From CAYJLF01 sp964371055 (GTDB taxonomy: Bacteria > Eisenbacteria > RBG-16-71-46 > CAIMUX01), in the NCBI GenBank assembly GCA_964371055.1, contig CAYJLF010000019.1, forward strand, positions 62,001 to 126,000: a stretch of DNA of 64,000 bases, in the 5' to 3' direction. The translations under genes were made by a program, and so were the position numbers. Positions 29,949 to 38,844 of this stretch are shown piece after piece; the first letter of the stretch is position 1, and each line of letters opens with the position of its first letter. The notes under the pieces were generated by a model that searched no databases, was not told the origin of the DNA, and was given only the letters and a program-made list of their open reading frames with translations.

Positions 29949-31216
29949 GCCGCCACCTCGCGATAGACGGCCAACAGCCGCTCGAGGTGGGCTTCCTCGG
30001 CATGATCCCGCTCGATGACCCGGCGCGCTTCTTCCCCCATACCCTTCAGATCGGCCTCGGGGCCGGTCATCCAGAGCAGCGCCTCGGCGAGAGAACCGGG
30101 ATCCCCGGGACGGAACAGTCTCCCGGTCACGCCGTCACGCACGAGTTCCGGGATCCCGCCGATCCTTGAACCCACCACGGCCCGGCCCAGCGCGAAGGGC
30201 TCCAGGATGGAGAAGGGGAGGTTTTCGTACCACTCGGAGGGCACGACGGTGAAGGCGGCCGCGCGGATCGCGTCAAAGAGCGCTTCTCCGCTCCGATATC
30301 CCCGCAGGAGAATCCGGCCGTCCGGGCAGTGCCGCGCGATCGACTCCTCGATCTGACCCGAAAGCGGCCCCTCGCCCAGCACCTCCAGCCGCGCGCGCCC
30401 GGCGGGCAGAAGCGCCATCGCCCGCACGAGCGTTTCGATCCCCTTTTCCCGCGACAGGCGCCCGATGTAGACGAGAGGCACCGGGGCGCCGGGCGGGCAC
30501 TCCGGCACCGGCGAGGGACGGTACCGTTCGAGCGGCACGAAGTAGGGAAGGTGCACGAGGCGATCGCGCGCGAGGCCGAAGCTCGCCACCTTTTCCAGGA
30601 GGAACTGACTGGGACAGAGAAACCGGCTCACGCGGCCGTAGGTGCCCAGTCCCCGGTGGAGATAGGCCTCGACGGCGCCGACCAGGCTGGCGCCGCGCGC
30701 GTTGAGCAGGCAGCGGTGTCGCACGGCTTCGAAGTAGCGCCCGCCGCGGCACCGTTCGCAGATCTCGCCGTGGGTGTGAAGAAGGTAGCCCGGGCAGACC
30801 AGCTTGTAGTCGTGGAGCGTCTGAACGACCGGCACTCCGGCGCGGGCGAAGGCCAGGACGATCGAAGGCGAGAGCTGATGATAGATGTTGTGGAGGTGCG
30901 CCACCGGCGTCGGCCCCGGACTGCCGCCGTTCCACGCCGCCCGCCGGGTCAGCGCGCGGGCGTGCGCCGCCGCCCCCGGGTGGTAGATGCTGCGCCACCC
31001 CTGCACCAGCTTAGCGCCGAGGGACCCCCCGGCCCGGAAGTCGACCTCCGGCACGAACCGATCTCCCGGTCCCGCCGCGAGATTGCGCGGGTGCGCCATC
31101 GACAGGTGACGCACTTCGTGCCCGTGACGCCGCAGCGCCTCGGAGAGGTCGAGGTAGTACCGCTCGGCCCCACCCTTCACGAAGTGGTACTTGTTCACCT
31201 GGATGATGCGCATCAT
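29945..31216 (-). CDS. Glycosyltransferase family 4 (GT-B)
   Basis: 423 aa. IIQVNKYHFVKGGAERYYLD at the N terminus is the KGGAE acceptor motif of this GT4 subgroup. A cysteine cluster lies mid-N-domain (LVCPGYLLHT, then ICERCRGG, then RHRCLL). The donor domain has YIGRLSREKGIETLVRAM and WYENLPFSILEPFALGRAVV. Two tandem ATGs (31216, 31213) sit on the upstream stop, giving ATGATG; 31216 makes a 4-bp overlap. The frame remains open upstream, but there it runs through the neighbouring gene and is not coding. Confidence 0.9.
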   Translation of the reverse strand: MMRIIQVNKYHFVKGGAERYYLDLSEALRRHGHEVRHLSMAHPRNLAAGPGDRFVPEVDFRAGGSLGAKLVQGWRSIYHPGAAAHARALTRRAAWNGGSPGPTPVAHLHNIYHQLSPSIVLAFARAGVPVVQTLHDYKLVCPGYLLHTHGEICERCRGGRYFEAVRHRCLLNARGASLVGAVEAYLHRGLGTYGRVSRFLCPSQFLLEKVASFGLARDRLVHLPYFVPLERYRPSPVPECPPGAPVPLVYIGRLSREKGIETLVRAMALLPAGRARLEVLGEGPLSGQIEESIARHCPDGRILLRGYRSGEALFDAIRAAAFTVVPSEWYENLPFSILEPFALGRAVVGSRIGGIPELVRDGVTGRLFRPGDPGSLAEALLWMTGPEADLKGMGEEARRVIERDHAEEAHLERLLAVYREVAA

Positions 31217-32373
31217 CCTCTCCGCACCGTCTCGGCGCCCTCGTAGAGCGCCGCGGTCGCCTCGGTCATCCGCCGGGCCGTGAACCTCTCCTCGAACCGG
31301 CGCCGTCCTCGCGTCCCCAGCGCGCGACGCCACTCCGCGTCGAGCAGAAGGCGCCGCAGGGCGTCCCGCAGCGCTCCCACGTCGCCGGGGGGGAGCAGAA
31401 GACCGGTCTGGTCGGGGACGACCAGCTCGGGGATGCCGAAGATGGCGCTCGCCGCGACCGGCAGCCCGGCCGCCATCCCCTCGATGATGGCGAACGGCAT
31501 CGTCTCGACCGTCGAAGGGAGCACGAGCAGGTCGAAGGCGTGCATCAGCCGCGGCGCGTCTTCCCGGTGTCCCAACCAGACGATCCGGCCCCCCCGCTCG
31601 AGATCCGCTCCCTGTGCGCGCAGCCTCTCCGCCTCTTCCCCTTCGCCGACCACGACCAGCACGAAGCGCGGCAACCCCGTCTCCCGCGCGAGTCCGCCGA
31701 GCGCCTCCACCAGGAAGTGGTGCCCCTTGCGGCGCGTCAGGCGTCCGACGATGCCGATCACGATCGCGTCGCCCGCGTTCCAGGCGGTCCGCAGCGCGGC
31801 CCGCTCCTCCGGACTCGGAGGCGGGGCCTCTTCCACCCCGTTCTCCACGATCGAGACGAGGTCGGGCGCGAGTCCGTGCCGTCGCACCAGGAAGCCCCGG
31901 TTGCTCTTCGTGTTGACGATGACGCGGTCGATCCATTGCGTGAAGAGGAGCTTGAGGACGAAGGTCCGGTAGCGCCGCTCCACCATCGGCAGGTGCTCGG
32001 TCGAGACCACCCGCCGGTAGCCCGCTTCGCGCGCCGCCCAGGCGACGGACGAAACGCCGCCGTCGTAGACGCTCGGCAGGTTCAGGTGGAGGATCTCCCC
32101 GCCGACCTCCCGCAGAAGGCGCACGGTCGCGGGGAGCCTTCGCGCCCAGTCCAGGCCGAGACGCGGGAGACGATGGATCCGGACTCCCGCCGCGCGCATC
32201 CTCGCGGCCAGCACGTCCGCCCCCTCGACTGGAGGGAGCACGCAATCGAGCTCGTACCGTTCGGGGTCGAGGTGTCGGGCGAGCAGCGCGAGGTACCCCT
32301 CCGCACCGCCGAAGTACTCGGCGTCGGAGAAGAAGGTCACGCGGAGCTTCCGGGCGACGGCAGGCGCGATCAT
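31213..32373 (-). CDS. Glycosyltransferase family 4 (GT-B)
   Basis: 386 aa. VTFFSDAEYFGGAEGYLALL carries the GGAE acceptor-side motif; the donor domain has GIVGRLTRRKGHHFLVEAL and STVETMPFAIIEGMAAGLPV. It resembles the previous GT4 in plan but not closely in sequence, so a recent tandem duplication is not evident. ATG 32373 overlaps the upstream stop as ATGA; an earlier in-frame start at 32415 would lie fully inside that gene. Confidence 0.9.
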   Translation of the reverse strand: MIAPAVARKLRVTFFSDAEYFGGAEGYLALLARHLDPERYELDCVLPPVEGADVLAARMRAAGVRIHRLPRLGLDWARRLPATVRLLREVGGEILHLNLPSVYDGGVSSVAWAAREAGYRRVVSTEHLPMVERRYRTFVLKLLFTQWIDRVIVNTKSNRGFLVRRHGLAPDLVSIVENGVEEAPPPSPEERAALRTAWNAGDAIVIGIVGRLTRRKGHHFLVEALGGLARETGLPRFVLVVVGEGEEAERLRAQGADLERGGRIVWLGHREDAPRLMHAFDLLVLPSTVETMPFAIIEGMAAGLPVAASAIFGIPELVVPDQTGLLLPPGDVGALRDALRRLLLDAEWRRALGTRGRRRFEERFTARRMTEATAALYEGAETVRRG

Positions 32374-33965
32374 GTGCCGCCCTCCCCCAGCTCCAGGATC
32401 CGCGCGCCGGGCCACTGCAGGTCACGGCGAACTCCTCCGCGTCGTTCGAACCACGCGCTCCACCTCCCCTCCCGATCGATGTCCTTCGGGCGGAGGAAGA
32501 GCACCCAGGTTCGGCGATGGGCCAGGCGCAAGGCCTCGAAGCGTTCGGTCTGCTCCTCGAACGGGGTGCCGGCCCAATAGCCCGGCCAGGCGTCGGCCAC
32601 CGTCAGGCCGGGAGGCCTGCCGCCCGGCAGCCGCCAGTAGTAGTCACGGAGGGGAACCTCGGTCCCGACGATGAAGAGGAGATCGCCGGGCGCCGCTTCC
32701 TGCCGCAGGAACGCGGCCACGGAGCGCGCGTCGTCCTTCTGGTGGGCGGGGTTCCGCTGCAGGTTGGCCAGGCTCACCCCGGTCGGGATGAGGAGCGCCC
32801 CGCCCAGCGCCAGGCGGAACACGAGGCGTCGCGGGGCCGTGACCCCCGCCGCCAGGATGACGAGGACGGCCGGCAGCGCCGCCGCGGCGTAGCGCACGTT
32901 CATCATCTTGATGTTGAGCTGCGCCACCACGAAGGCCGCGAGCACCGGCACGACCGCGAGGAGGAGCCAGGCGCGCGCCGGCGAGCCGAGTCGCCACAGC
33001 CGCGCCGAACCGAGACCCGCCACACTCCCGAACGCCAGCGCCACCCAGAGGAGGGCCGGCAGGTGTCGCTCGATGATCCGGCGCAGACCGACCCGATCCG
33101 CTTCATGGAGCTCCCGTAACGACGGGCCGTAACTGAAGCCGGTCGCCAACGCCAGGTAGGCGTAGGGCACCCCGAGGAAGGAGGAGGCCGTGCTTCCGCG
33201 GACCTCCTCGAGGCGCTCGGCGGGCGGACCGCCGAACGCTCCGGAGGGAGCGAGCGACCGCTGGTAGAACTGGACGAGCCAGGGTGACAGGCAGATCAAG
33301 CTCACGGCCCACCCGAGCAGGAGCGGCCGCCAGAGCTTCCGGCCGGCGCCGCCGCGCAGGACCAGCCAGAGCCCCTGCGCGAGACCGACGAAGACGTAGG
33401 AGAGATTGCTCAACAGACCGACGAGGTTCCAGCCGGCCCCGGCCAGCCAAGGGATACGGCGCGGTGTGCGGGCGACCGAACCCGGCGCAAACTCCCGCGC
33501 GTCATCCCGCTCGCGCGCGGTCCACACGCCCATCGCGCCGATCACCGCCAGGATCATGAGAATGTAGCCGCGGATCTCCTGCGAGTACCAGATGTGGAAC
33601 GGATTGACCGCGATGAGGCCGGCTGCCGCCAACGCCGGGCCGGCGCCCAGGAGCGGGCGAACCGCGCCATAAAGGAGCGGCACTGCGGCCGTGCCGACGA
33701 GCGCACCGAAAGCCCTCAACGCGAACTCGCCGTCGCCGAAGAGACGACTCCACCCGTGGAGGAGCAGCGCATGTCCCGCCCCCTGCAGGTTGATGAAGAA
33801 CTTGTCCGGCGTCATCGGCTCGAACACGCCGGCATAGACCAGAGTGAAGGTCTCGTCGACCCAGATCGAGGATCGCGTCAGTCCCCAGAATCGCAGCACC
33901 GCGGCCACGATCGTCAAAGCCAGCACGACCGGCAGGGCCGTGCGCTTCACTCCGGCGCCCCGCAT
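32370..33965 (-). CDS. GT-C glycosyltransferase of the ArnT/PMT type
   Basis: 531 aa with about 10-12 membrane helices. SSIWVDETFTLVY provides the Asp-Glu motif of the first periplasmic loop; NPFHIWYSQEIRGYILMIL is the conserved aromatic block of ArnT/PMT-like enzymes. A smaller C-terminal extracytoplasmic domain follows. Such enzymes use polyprenyl-phosphate sugars outside the membrane, for example to decorate the polysaccharide or proteins. ATG 33965 overlaps the upstream stop by one base (TGATG), indicating coupling to the phosphoglycosyltransferase gene. Confidence 0.85.
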   Translation of the reverse strand: MRGAGVKRTALPVVLALTIVAAVLRFWGLTRSSIWVDETFTLVYAGVFEPMTPDKFFINLQGAGHALLLHGWSRLFGDGEFALRAFGALVGTAAVPLLYGAVRPLLGAGPALAAAGLIAVNPFHIWYSQEIRGYILMILAVIGAMGVWTARERDDAREFAPGSVARTPRRIPWLAGAGWNLVGLLSNLSYVFVGLAQGLWLVLRGGAGRKLWRPLLLGWAVSLICLSPWLVQFYQRSLAPSGAFGGPPAERLEEVRGSTASSFLGVPYAYLALATGFSYGPSLRELHEADRVGLRRIIERHLPALLWVALAFGSVAGLGSARLWRLGSPARAWLLLAVVPVLAAFVVAQLNIKMMNVRYAAAALPAVLVILAAGVTAPRRLVFRLALGGALLIPTGVSLANLQRNPAHQKDDARSVAAFLRQEAAPGDLLFIVGTEVPLRDYYWRLPGGRPPGLTVADAWPGYWAGTPFEEQTERFEALRLAHRRTWVLFLRPKDIDREGRWSAWFERRGGVRRDLQWPGARILELGEGGT

Positions 33966-34675
33966 CAGAAGGCTCCTCGGCGGCTCAACACCGCCGGAAT
34001 GGTCCGCAGGAGGATCGAGAGGTCGGTGCGGAAGGAGCGCCGTTCGACATACTCCATGTCCATCCGCATCCACTCGTCAAAGCTGACTCCGCTGCGCCCG
34101 CTCACCTGCCAGAGACAGGTGATGCCCGGGCGGACGGAGAGGCGGCGAAGCTGCCACGGCTCGTACTGCACGACCTCTTCGGGGATGGGTGGACGCGGCC
34201 CGACCAGGGACATGTCCCCCTTGAGAACGTTCCAGAGCTGCGGGAGCTCGTCGACGCTGGTGCGACGCAGCCAGGCGCCGACCCGGGTCGCGCGCGGATC
34301 GCGCTGGATCTTGAAGACCGGTCCTTCGACCTCGTTGAGGTGGTTCAGCGCCGCGCGAAGCGCCTCGGCATCGCGCACCATCGACCGGAACTTATAGAAG
34401 CGGAAGACCCGGCCACCTTCACCCACCCGCCGCGATCGGTAGATGACGGGACCCGGAGAGTCGAGCCGGATGGCGAGGGCGATCAGCGCGATGATCGGGG
34501 CGAGCAGGATCAACCCGATGGCGGCGGCCAACGCGTCGAAGAGGCGTTTTCCGGCGCAGAGGTAGAGCCCTCGCGCCGGCGCGAGCGGGACCGGACCGAT
34601 CCCGTCGGCGCGCGCGCCATCCCTCGGGGCCGACGGTGCAGTCCCGGGACGTTCGTTCAACAGATCCGGACTCAA
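33965..34675 (-). CDS. Initiating polyprenyl-phosphate sugar phosphotransferase (monotopic, bacterial sugar transferase)
   Basis: About 236 aa from TTG 34675. It transfers sugar-1-phosphate from an NDP-sugar to undecaprenyl phosphate, the first step of the repeat unit. One hydrophobic re-entrant helix is followed by LDSPGPVIYRSRRVGEGGRV, FYKFRSM, then SVDELPQLWNVLKGDMSLVG with the catalytic Asp-Glu pair and GPRPP. Like short WbaP/PglC-type enzymes it lacks the N-terminal membrane domain of WcaJ. The start is uncertain: TTG 34675 overlaps the stop of a 39-codon upstream ORF as TTGA, whereas TTG 34798 is only 2 nt from its GGAGG and would add an Arg-rich extension. Confidence 0.88.
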   Translation of the reverse strand: MSPDLLNERPGTAPSAPRDGARADGIGPVPLAPARGLYLCAGKRLFDALAAAIGLILLAPIIALIALAIRLDSPGPVIYRSRRVGEGGRVFRFYKFRSMVRDAEALRAALNHLNEVEGPVFKIQRDPRATRVGAWLRRTSVDELPQLWNVLKGDMSLVGPRPPIPEEVVQYEPWQLRRLSVRPGITCLWQVSGRSGVSFDEWMRMDMEYVERRSFRTDLSILLRTIPAVLSRRGAF

Positions 34676-34791
34676 GCGCCGAGCGCCCTTCTCTGGAGAC
34701 GAGAGTGAGTTCCGGGAAACAGGACACCGCCCCTTCGAGCGGCATGGACCGGTACGGTCCCGCACAAGCCGAGGCCGACGAACCCGTGCAT
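34672..34791 (-). CDS. Possible 39-aa leader ORF upstream of the phosphoglycosyltransferase gene
   Basis: ATG 34791 has GGAGG (34805-34801) at ideal 9-nt spacing and opens a 39-codon frame (MHGFVGLGLCGTVPVHAARR and onward) whose TGA overlaps TTG 34675 of the phosphoglycosyltransferase frame. There is no homology I recognise. It could serve translational coupling or be accidental. Confidence 0.35.
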   Translation of the reverse strand: MHGFVGLGLCGTVPVHAARRGGVLFPGTHSRLQRRALGA

Positions 34792-35058
34792 GGTACAAGG
34801 CCTCCTCTAGCCCCGTCCGAGCGATCGGACGGTCCGAGATCGAGACGTTCTGGAAACCTCGAGGATCCGAGGCCTACTGGTGTCATTCTCCAGGGTTGCG
34901 TGGCGGAATCAGGTCGTCCTGAGTCCCCTGAACGCCTTGTACCAAGGGGTCGATCGCGCTTCCTCCCGGTGCCCTCGGCTCGTCGCCGCCGGCCTGTCGG
35001 CCGAGGCGACCCGCCTGGATCCGTGGATCTGGACCCATGGCGTCTTCACTGCGCCCCA

Positions 35059-35087
35059 AGTATAGCGAAATGGAGGCAGGATGTCAA
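35059..35087 (-). promoter_or_regulatory. Consensus sigma70 promoter for the glycosyltransferase half of the polysaccharide locus
   Basis: Minus strand: perfect TTGACA (35087-35082), 17-bp spacer, TATACT (35064-35059, 5/6). It begins 2 bp after the stop of the Wzy-like gene (35089). Predicted start near 35052, which leaves a leader of about 260-380 nt before the phosphoglycosyltransferase start. The leader region (34792-35051) holds no other gene I can support. Confidence 0.75.
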
Positions 35088-35088
35088 C

Positions 35089-36600
35089 TTAGGGTCCGGC
35101 GACAGCCCGACTCAACGTTTTGCCCGGATCTGCACCCTTCCCGCCTCCCGGTCGGGGCTCCCCGGACGCACCGCGCTTCGCCTGTTCGCGCGCCAGACGG
35201 GCCGCCACCGCTGTCAGGCCGAAGAGGATCCACATGTAGTAGTAGTAGACGTTTCCACGCTGGTGCTCGTCCCTCAACTGGCTGGCCGCGAACATCACGA
35301 CCTGCAGGTGGAAAACCGCCATGGTCGCCCGCGCCAGGCTGCTCCGGGCGAAGTCGACCCCGCCGCGTGGGAAGCTGACCCAGAGCGTCTTGCCGACGAT
35401 CCAGAGCCAGGAGACCAGTCCCGCGATTCCGGTAGTGAACAGGTAGAAGAGATAGGCGTTGTGGGGCCAGTACATCTCCCGGGCGATCCCGCGGCGAAGG
35501 TCGATGTAGGGCCCGTGCCCGATCCACAGGTGCTCCGGAATCCGCTGGAAGAGGTCGGTCCAGACCATGACCCGGTTCTCCGGCATTCCGCGCAGGATCT
35601 GGGTCTGCGCCAGGCGGCTCAAGACGCGGATCCGGAAGAGCACCGTCTCGCTGAGCACGCCGGCGAAGGCCACGAGTACCGCGGCGACCGGCGTGAAGAG
35701 AGCGACGAGCCGCCAGCGGATCCGATGGCGCTGCATCCAGAGGAAGTAGAGCCCACCCAGCACCCAGATGACGACGCCGCCGCGGTTCGCCGTGATGGAG
35801 ATCACGTGCAGTCCGAGCAGCGCCAGACCGTAGTAGAAGAGCTTCGCCGCCCGACGGCCGGTCCGCAGGCCGAGCATCACCTGCAGGTAGAAGCTCATCG
35901 CGCTGAAGTCGGCCAGAAGACCGTGGAACCCGAAGACGCCCTGCGCGCGTCCTCCCGCCTCGACCCGCTTGAGCGCGGCCGGCGCGAAAATGAACCACTC
36001 GGGAATCAGGCGCCTCCCGAGGTAGTGATCGGCGAGTGCGGTGACATCGACGATGACGGCGGTCACGCACATGGCCGTCAGCGCCATCTTCAGGTGCCGC
36101 TCGCTTCGCAGGGCGTTGACCAGGAGGAAGTAGAAGATCACGCCGGCGACCGTGAACTTCAGGCTCTCCTGCGCGCCGCGCCACACGAACTCCGACTCGA
36201 TGTTGATGAGGGAGAGGAAGTGCAGACCGAGGTAGATCCACGCCATCCGATCGATCGGGGTGCGCACCGGCCGGGGTTCGACCCCCAGACGGACCCGGAT
36301 CAGCCAGAGCACGGTCATCACGCCGATGAAGATCACGTTGGTATCGCCCAGGAAGATCGATGTCGGCGCGATCCAGAGCACGAGGAAGAGCGTCATCGAA
36401 GCGGCGAAGGAGAGACGCACCATTCCGATCATGACCGCGACGGCGAAGAGCAGCTTGACGTACCGCGGCGTGAGCTGGAAGAACTGGAACGCGAGGAAGC
36501 CGCCGAGGATCAGGGCCAGCGGCAGCAAGAGCCAGGGGCTGAAGGCGAGTTCCGCGAACGGCCGGCGGTACTCCGCGCGTCTGATCTGGACTTCGGGCAC
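35089..36600 (-). CDS. O-antigen polymerase/ligase-like membrane protein (Wzy/WaaL family)
   Basis: 503 aa with about 10-12 membrane helices. The large periplasmic loop region contains GMPENRVMVWTDLFQRIPEH and GHGPYIDLRRG, then WPHNAYLFYLFTTGIAG, the P-H-N block typical of Wzy_C/O-antigen-ligase proteins, and ITANRGGVVIWVL earlier. These polymerise lipid-linked repeats or ligate glycan outside the inner membrane. GTG 36600 follows the upstream stop (36602) with a 1-bp gap. The hydrophilic C-terminal tail (about 30 residues, Gly/Lys-rich) is probably cytoplasmic. Confidence 0.85.
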   Translation of the reverse strand: MPEVQIRRAEYRRPFAELAFSPWLLLPLALILGGFLAFQFFQLTPRYVKLLFAVAVMIGMVRLSFAASMTLFLVLWIAPTSIFLGDTNVIFIGVMTVLWLIRVRLGVEPRPVRTPIDRMAWIYLGLHFLSLINIESEFVWRGAQESLKFTVAGVIFYFLLVNALRSERHLKMALTAMCVTAVIVDVTALADHYLGRRLIPEWFIFAPAALKRVEAGGRAQGVFGFHGLLADFSAMSFYLQVMLGLRTGRRAAKLFYYGLALLGLHVISITANRGGVVIWVLGGLYFLWMQRHRIRWRLVALFTPVAAVLVAFAGVLSETVLFRIRVLSRLAQTQILRGMPENRVMVWTDLFQRIPEHLWIGHGPYIDLRRGIAREMYWPHNAYLFYLFTTGIAGLVSWLWIVGKTLWVSFPRGGVDFARSSLARATMAVFHLQVVMFAASQLRDEHQRGNVYYYYMWILFGLTAVAARLAREQAKRGASGEPRPGGGKGADPGKTLSRAVAGP

Positions 36601-36601
36601 C

Positions 36602-37642
36602 TCAACGTCCCCCGTCCGGCGGACCGCCCGCCGCGGTCCCCGGTCCCTCCCCCGTTATCGGCCCGCCGGGGGGTGATCCCGAGTCCCGCAGTTCCCCGAG
36701 TCGGGCGAGGCTGACGTTCTCGCGCAGGAAGTAGACCAGTCCGACCGCGGTGACCGGAAACCACTGACCGGCATGATAGAGGATGGTGAAGGAGAGTGCC
36801 GCGTTCCGCTCGACTCCGTACTGCAGGAGGGCGATCGTGCCGGCGTACTGCAGAGTCCCGATGTAACCCGGCGCGGCCGGGATCATCGTTCCGATCGCCA
36901 TGAGGACGAGGACGACGACCGCCGCATCGGACGGCAGGCTCAGTCCGAGCGCCGCCAGGCTCAGGAGCACCACCAGCACCAGGCATCCCCACATGAAGAA
37001 CGAAAGCACCAGCGCGAGGACGATCGGCCCCGGACGCCGGAAAGTCGCGAGTCCGTCGCGGAAATTGAGCGCCGCCGCGCGGACCCGGGCGCGATGCCGC
37101 GGAGGGAGGACGCGATCCGCCAGGCGCAGGAACGGCTCCGGCCTGAGCTCGAACCAGGCGAAGAGCGCCAGAAGCGGCGCGGCCAGGATGAGCAGGATGG
37201 CTCCCCAGGCCCGGACGTCGGGGGGGAGACCGCGCCGCCAGAGGATGAGGCCGAAGACGGCCAGCAAGACGAAGATGTCGAAGAACCGTTCGACCACGAT
37301 CGACGCGAGGCAGGCGCTGCGGCTCACTCCGGCGCTCCGCCCCAGCGAATGGGCCCGGAGCAGTTCGCCGAGGCGCGCCGGGAGGACGTTGTTCCCCATG
37401 AACCCGATCATGATGCTCGACCAGAGCGGGCCGAGACCGACCGGACGCACGCCCGCCAGGAGATAGCGCCACCGCCAGGCCCGGACGAAGTAGGCCAGCA
37501 TGGTCAGGGCCACGATCGGGGCGAGGAGCGACCACCGAGCGCCAGCCAGCACGGTCGCCACCTCGCGCAGGTTGGCGCCCCGGATCGCCAGCCAGAGAAA
37601 GAAGGCCGAGAGCGCGAGGGAGAGCGCGAGCTTGCCCTTCAT
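36602..37642 (-). CDS. Flippase-like membrane protein, lysylphosphatidylglycerol synthase TM-region family (second copy)
   Basis: 346 aa, about 8 helices. Blocks: RAWRWRYLLAGVRPV, MIGFMGNNVLPARLGELLRA (the family's helix-break motif with Pro and Gly-Glu), SIVVERFFDIFVLLA and IPAAPGYIGTLQYAG. It probably helps transfer lipid-linked intermediates in the polysaccharide pathway. ATG 37642 overlaps the upstream stop as ATGA. The C terminus is a Gly/Pro-rich cytoplasmic tail. It is only distantly similar to the copy at 17256. Confidence 0.85.
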   Translation of the reverse strand: MKGKLALSLALSAFFLWLAIRGANLREVATVLAGARWSLLAPIVALTMLAYFVRAWRWRYLLAGVRPVGLGPLWSSIMIGFMGNNVLPARLGELLRAHSLGRSAGVSRSACLASIVVERFFDIFVLLAVFGLILWRRGLPPDVRAWGAILLILAAPLLALFAWFELRPEPFLRLADRVLPPRHRARVRAAALNFRDGLATFRRPGPIVLALVLSFFMWGCLVLVVLLSLAALGLSLPSDAAVVVLVLMAIGTMIPAAPGYIGTLQYAGTIALLQYGVERNAALSFTILYHAGQWFPVTAVGLVYFLRENVSLARLGELRDSGSPPGGPITGEGPGTAAGGPPDGGR

Positions 37643-38787
37643 CGCCCCGCCCCCGCGATCTCGTCCCGAAGCAGCTCGTGCAGCTCGAGGAGGTTCTGTG
37701 GATAGGGGAGTTCATGCACGTTGCTGATGAGGGTGGTGAAGGAGTGGGTCGCGTCCGGATGGTAGCCGTGCATTCCCCGCACCGGTGTCCCCGACATGAA
37801 TGACGGGACCGCGATCTCTCCCTCGTGCAGGAGGAAGATCAGCTCACCATACTCGCGTCGCGGAAAGAGCGCCCCGAGTTCCGCCAGCTCCTGGTCCGAG
37901 AGGATCCGGCCGCAATCGAGACCTCCCAGGTACGACTCCACCGCTCGCCGCGCCGGTTCGGAGTGAAACCAGAAGCGCGCCATGGTGCTGTCGACGAACC
38001 AGAGGAGATCCTCCGGGACCCTGAGGCCCAGCCGCGCGAGCCCGCCGAGCAGATCGTGCCGGCCGTGCACCGGAGCCATGCCGTGATCGCCGAAGACGAA
38101 GACGCGGAGCTCCCGGTACCGGGCGCGCGCCCGCTCCAGGATGGCCGTGATCCGCCGGTCGTACTCCTCGAGGCGCGACCGAACCGCGCCGCTCTGTGGA
38201 CCGGCGGCGTGCATCAGGCCGTCGAGCGCCGGGGTGTAGAAGAAGAGCGTCCGCGCCCGCGCGGCGTCGATCTCCCCCTCCAACTCCGCGAAAGCGCGCT
38301 CCTCCGGGACCGACCAGTTCCAGGCCCGCCAAGGTCCCGCCCGCTCCATCGTGTCGGCCAGCCCCGTCAATCCGGGGAAAGCGCCGGGCGCATAGATGTT
38401 GTGCCGCTGACAGAGGTCGAACTCGCCCAGGAGAGGGAGGGGGATGTCGTAGAGGGAGAAGTAGCCTGTCACTCCCCGCGCGCGGACCCACTGCGTGATC
38501 CACTGTGACAGGCGCCACCGGCGGCGCGTCAGGCGCGTCGCGAGGCGGATCCAGGGGCGGATGGGACGGAACACACCATCGCGCCCCGCCCGCCGGTACA
38601 TGGAAAAGTGACCATGCTCCTGCGGCAGGCGTCCGGTCATGATCGTCGGCAGATTCGCGCTCGAATAGCCGAGAACGGAACGGATCGGCGCCCGCGGCGC
38701 ATCGAGCCCACGGAGGAAGCCGCCCCGTCCGACCGCCTCATATCCGAGCGCGTCGATCAGGATGATGAGCACCAACCGATCGGCCAA
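37639..38787 (-). CDS. Alkaline-phosphatase-superfamily enzyme (phosphodiesterase/phosphoglycerol-transferase-like)
   Basis: About 382 aa. LVLIILIDALGYE gives the first metal-binding Asp; GYSSANLPTIMTGRLPQEHG carries the nucleophile region (Ser/Thr) typical of type I phosphodiesterases; VFVFGDHGMAPVHGRHD and RGMHGYHPD supply the C-terminal Asp-His and His metal ligands. No signal peptide is obvious, so a cytoplasmic enzyme acting on a nucleotide-sugar or lipid-linked intermediate is possible; the substrate is unknown. TTG 38787 is preferred because AGGGAGG precedes it by 4 nt and it abuts the conserved core; GTG 38826 is the alternative. It is in the polysaccharide operon. Confidence 0.78.
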   Translation of the reverse strand: MADRLVLIILIDALGYEAVGRGGFLRGLDAPRAPIRSVLGYSSANLPTIMTGRLPQEHGHFSMYRRAGRDGVFRPIRPWIRLATRLTRRRWRLSQWITQWVRARGVTGYFSLYDIPLPLLGEFDLCQRHNIYAPGAFPGLTGLADTMERAGPWRAWNWSVPEERAFAELEGEIDAARARTLFFYTPALDGLMHAAGPQSGAVRSRLEEYDRRITAILERARARYRELRVFVFGDHGMAPVHGRHDLLGGLARLGLRVPEDLLWFVDSTMARFWFHSEPARRAVESYLGGLDCGRILSDQELAELGALFPRREYGELIFLLHEGEIAVPSFMSGTPVRGMHGYHPDATHSFTTLISNVHELPYPQNLLELHELLRDEIAGAGR

Positions 38788-38844
38788 AACACCTCCCTGT
38801 CCTCTCTCCGCGCGCGCGTTCCTCACTCGAAGCTGCCGCTCCCG

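Noticed and set aside
31217..32425. Upstream extension of the GT4 frame starting at 31216
   Set aside because: This stretch is the out-of-frame shadow of the neighbouring GT4 gene, which has proper motifs.
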